64,000 nt of DNA from Palleronia marisminoris (GTDB lineage Bacteria > Pseudomonadota > Alphaproteobacteria > Rhodobacterales > Rhodobacteraceae). The stretch is from the NCBI RefSeq assembly GCF_900172315.1, contig NZ_FWFV01000005.1:124001-188000 (forward strand). The letters run 5' to 3'. The notes under the pieces are model-generated. The model was given only the letters and a program-made list of their open reading frames with translations. It was not told the DNA's origin and searched no databases. Shown here piece after piece: positions 62,901-64,000 of the stretch (position 1 is its first letter; each line of letters starts with the position of its first letter). Made by a program: the position numbers and the translations under genes.

Positions 62901-63311
62901 ACCGTGCTCGGTCTCGCGCCGCTGCTCTACGAGCGGTCGAGCCAGGCGCAGTTCCTCAAGCCAACCGTCATAACGCTGGTCTACGGGCTGGGCTTCGGCA
63001 TGGTGCTGGTGCTGGTCGTCGTTCCCGCCCTCCTCGCGATCCAGGGCGATGTCGGGCAGGCGGCGTCGTCGCTGCGCCGCGCGCTCTCGACCCGGGCAAA
63101 GGGTGCGCGACTGGGCATCGTGGGCGCGGGCCTCGCCATGGCCGCGGTCTTCGCCGCGACGATCGGGGCGTGGATGGTGACGGGGACGCTGCCCTTCGGC
63201 CTGTCGGGCGGTGCCGCGGTGGCCTTCGGCCTCTTCGCGCTCGGCAGCTTCGTCGTCGCGTTGGCGGTGGCGTCGCTGGGCGCGTTCGCCTTCCGCGCGC
63301 CACGGGCGTGA
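59973..63311 (+). CDS. RND-family efflux permease
   Basis: Proton-driven inner-membrane pump of 1112 residues. The first transmembrane helix (FTRHRTAANLLLVILLALGL) precedes the porter domain, and helix 4 contains GIVVDDAIVVGEH, the acidic proton-relay site. The second half has IGMTGIIINDSIVLV. It resembles the HAE-like group that pairs with HlyD-type adaptors. The C-terminus carries about 85 residues with two more hydrophobic segments beyond the normal twelfth helix. Substrate not predictable. Confidence 0.94.
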   Translation: MINGLLSYFTRHRTAANLLLVILLALGLAAVPRMRAQYFPDVISDEIDVDVTWSGAGAEAVDTAIVSVLEPVLLAVEGVSGIEARSTEGRASIELEFEPGYDMAVAATDVESAVDGISTLPESAEDPEVSWGGWRDRVTDVIITGPVGVDQLGRIADDFVTQLFAAGVTRTSTQGIAAPETVVEVPSMALVQYDLTLSEIADAIGSAADASPAGEVAGTARIRAGQESRSAADIADVVLRSNAAGAPLTVGDVARIVVEGPDRERAYFVGADPAVSIQVQRSEAGDALDIQARVEEVVAQVSPSLPQGVQIDLIRGRAEEISARLDLLVDNGAMGLALVVGLLFLFLNARIAFWVAAGIPVAMTAALALMYAAGLTLNMMSLFALIITLGIVVDDAIVVGEHADFRARRLGESPVTAAETAAQRMFAPVFSATVTTIIAFFGLTAIGGVFGTLIADIPFTVIVVLIASLVECFLILPNHMAHALAHTGERHWYDAPSRVVNRGFTWVRERLFRPAMGLVTLMRYPVIAAAVLLLSLQMVLYVSGKVQWRFFDSPEQGSVSGNFAMQASATRDDTLEQLSLIQGSLDDVRAQYVEEYGADPVVYALAEIGGNAGRALSGTDNLDADQLGAISIELIDPDLRSYSSFEFVAVLQDAVARHPQLQELSFRGWRSGPGGDAIDVRLSGAETQVLKDAAEALKAELAGFGEVSALEDNLAYDTQEFVLDLTPQGEALGFSIAEIGSVLRDRLEGIEAATYPDGIRSAAIRVELPQDEFTADYLDRVVLPTPDGGWAMLRDIVTVEVREGFSTIRRENGVREVSVTGDLDSDDAARAAEIMTIMQERILPTVQEQFGVNWELSGLSEQEDEFLNDALTGFSFCLLGIYLTLAWIFASWTRPVVIMATIPFGLVGAIWGHYIWDVPLSMFSVVGLIGMTGIIINDSIVLVTTTDEYAGTRPSRRAIIDAACDRLRPVLLTTLTTVLGLAPLLYERSSQAQFLKPTVITLVYGLGFGMVLVLVVVPALLAIQGDVGQAASSLRRALSTRAKGARLGIVGAGLAMAAVFAATIGAWMVTGTLPFGLSGGAAVAFGLFALGSFVVALAVASLGAFAFRAPRA

Positions 63312-63327
63312 CCTCTGCTTGAACGGG

Positions 63328-63404
63328 TGGTGATCCCGGCAGGATTCGAACCTGCAACCTGCCCCTTAGGAGGGGGCTGCTCTATCCAGTTGAGCCACGG
63401 GACC
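63328..63404 (-). tRNA. tRNA-Arg(CCT)
   Basis: 77 nt with encoded CCA. The 5' strand GGTCCCG pairs with CGGGATC (one G-U pair), the D arm reads GGCTCAACTGGATAGAGC, the anticodon loop CTCCTAA gives CCT (reads AGG), and the T arm has GCAGGTTCGAATCCTGC. It ends 136 bp from the RND-permease-to-App1 boundary and appears complete. Confidence 0.97.
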
Positions 63405-63446
63405 CCGCTCGATCCCTAACCGCCCGCGCCCCGTCCGTCCAGAGCG

Positions 63447-64000
63447 TCAGATCTGCAGGCCGCCACGTTCGAGCGCCTCGGCCACCTGCCCGAAATCGGT
63501 GCCATGCGCCACGATGACGCCCAGACGCCGCATGGTCGAGATCGCATTGCGGCTGGCGTCGTCCGGTCCCGACCCGGGTTCGCGCAGGATCACCGCGTCG
63601 ATCCGGCCACCATGGCGGTGGCACGCCTCGAGGTATATTTCGGCATCGTGCTGCCCCGTGTCTCCGATCAGCACGAAGGGCAGGTCGGGATTGGCGGCCA
63701 TGATCCGATCGATGGCACCGCCCTTGTGATTGCCGTGGCCGCGGCTGATGAACTGGTTCTCGCCGATGCCCAGGTCGCGCAGGAAGATCGGGCCCGGGAC
63801 CAGCCCCGCCCGGTCGAATACCTTTCCCAGGAAAGCGTGCAGGTTCCACGGGCTGGACGAGACGTAGAACACCGGGTTGCGCCCGTGCCCGCTCAGGTGG
63901 TCGAGCAGCACGGTCGCGTCCGCAAAGACCCGCCGCGAGGTGGCCGATCCGGTGAAGGTCGTCCACAGGTTCTTCGCCAGGGAATAGGCGCCGGTCTGGA
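63447..64000 (-). CDS. App1-family (DUF2183) phosphatase domain protein (5' partial)
   Basis: C-terminal 184 or so codons of a phosphatidate-phosphatase-like protein of the App1 family; the 5' end is beyond the window. Visible features are NPVFYVSSSPWNLHAFLGKV, FVLIGDTGQHDAEIYLEACH (the IGDxxxxDxxxY motif, HAD-like) and RIDAVILREPG. The segment upstream reads in frame to the window edge (AYSLAKNLWTTFTGSATS). Likely cytoplasmic; substrate unproven. Confidence 0.85.
   Translation of the reverse strand, partial: QTGAYSLAKNLWTTFTGSATSRRVFADATVLLDHLSGHGRNPVFYVSSSPWNLHAFLGKVFDRAGLVPGPIFLRDLGIGENQFISRGHGNHKGGAIDRIMAANPDLPFVLIGDTGQHDAEIYLEACHRHGGRIDAVILREPGSGPDDASRNAISTMRRLGVIVAHGTDFGQVAEALERGGLQI

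Overview
The window looks like a chromosomal segment from an alphaproteobacterium of the Rhodobacteraceae/Roseobacter type. The evidence is high G+C coding sequence, a flaF-flbT pair beside flagellin, Rhodobacterales-style flagellar gene order, and a betI-betC-betB-betA choline-O-sulfate locus beside choX/choW/choV.

Layout. 1-3368: ynjBCD-type ABC importer (ynjB truncated by the window edge). 3369-5779: flagellin, terminator, flaF, flbT. 5977-6814: decayed IS5-family element. 6973-25416: export apparatus, rod, basal body and motor genes in four blocks. These are fliI (-), flgBC-fliEQ-flgFGAH-fliL-like (+), the minus-strand chain fliL-DUF6468-motE-motA-two exported unknowns-flhA-fliR-flhB-fliJ-like, and fliFHNP (+). 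CtrA-like boxes lie in both divergent promoter gaps. 25444-27290: decayed DNA with a dead cytochrome c gene, a YjlB-like cupin gene, a frameshifted winged-helix gene and an IS3-family remnant. 27290-36929: TSUP permease and choline/choline-O-sulfate uptake and oxidation, with a BetI-like operator at 31599-31612. 37051-41079: DUF3291, SH3, MgtC, NUDIX and Pit-type phosphate permease genes.

41299-54302 is a 13-kb integrated island in the 3' end of tRNA-Leu(CAG). It is bounded by identical 16-bp direct repeats, with a P4-type tyrosine integrase at the left edge. It carries small satellite-phage-like genes (one terminase-small-subunit-like), a primase/helicase-like protein followed by an iteron-like GGGGCGTTG cluster, a uracil-DNA-glycosylase-like gene coupled to a helix-turn-helix gene, a serine recombinase and, at the tRNA end, the most notable module. 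That module reads, on the minus strand, structured RNA (53620-53753), SLATT-type membrane protein, reverse transcriptase. The two genes overlap by ATGA. The RNA is closed by a 12-bp perfect inverted repeat and holds several internal hairpins, including GAAA and CUUG tetraloops. This is the layout expected of a reverse-transcriptase anti-phage system with a membrane effector; its exact class is not something the sequence alone settles.

54515-64000: ordinary chromosome with an NDUFA9-like NAD-binding protein, uracil-DNA glycosylase, metallophosphoesterase, YghU-type GST, MoaB, an RND efflux pair, tRNA-Arg(CCT) and an App1-type phosphatase gene cut by the window end.
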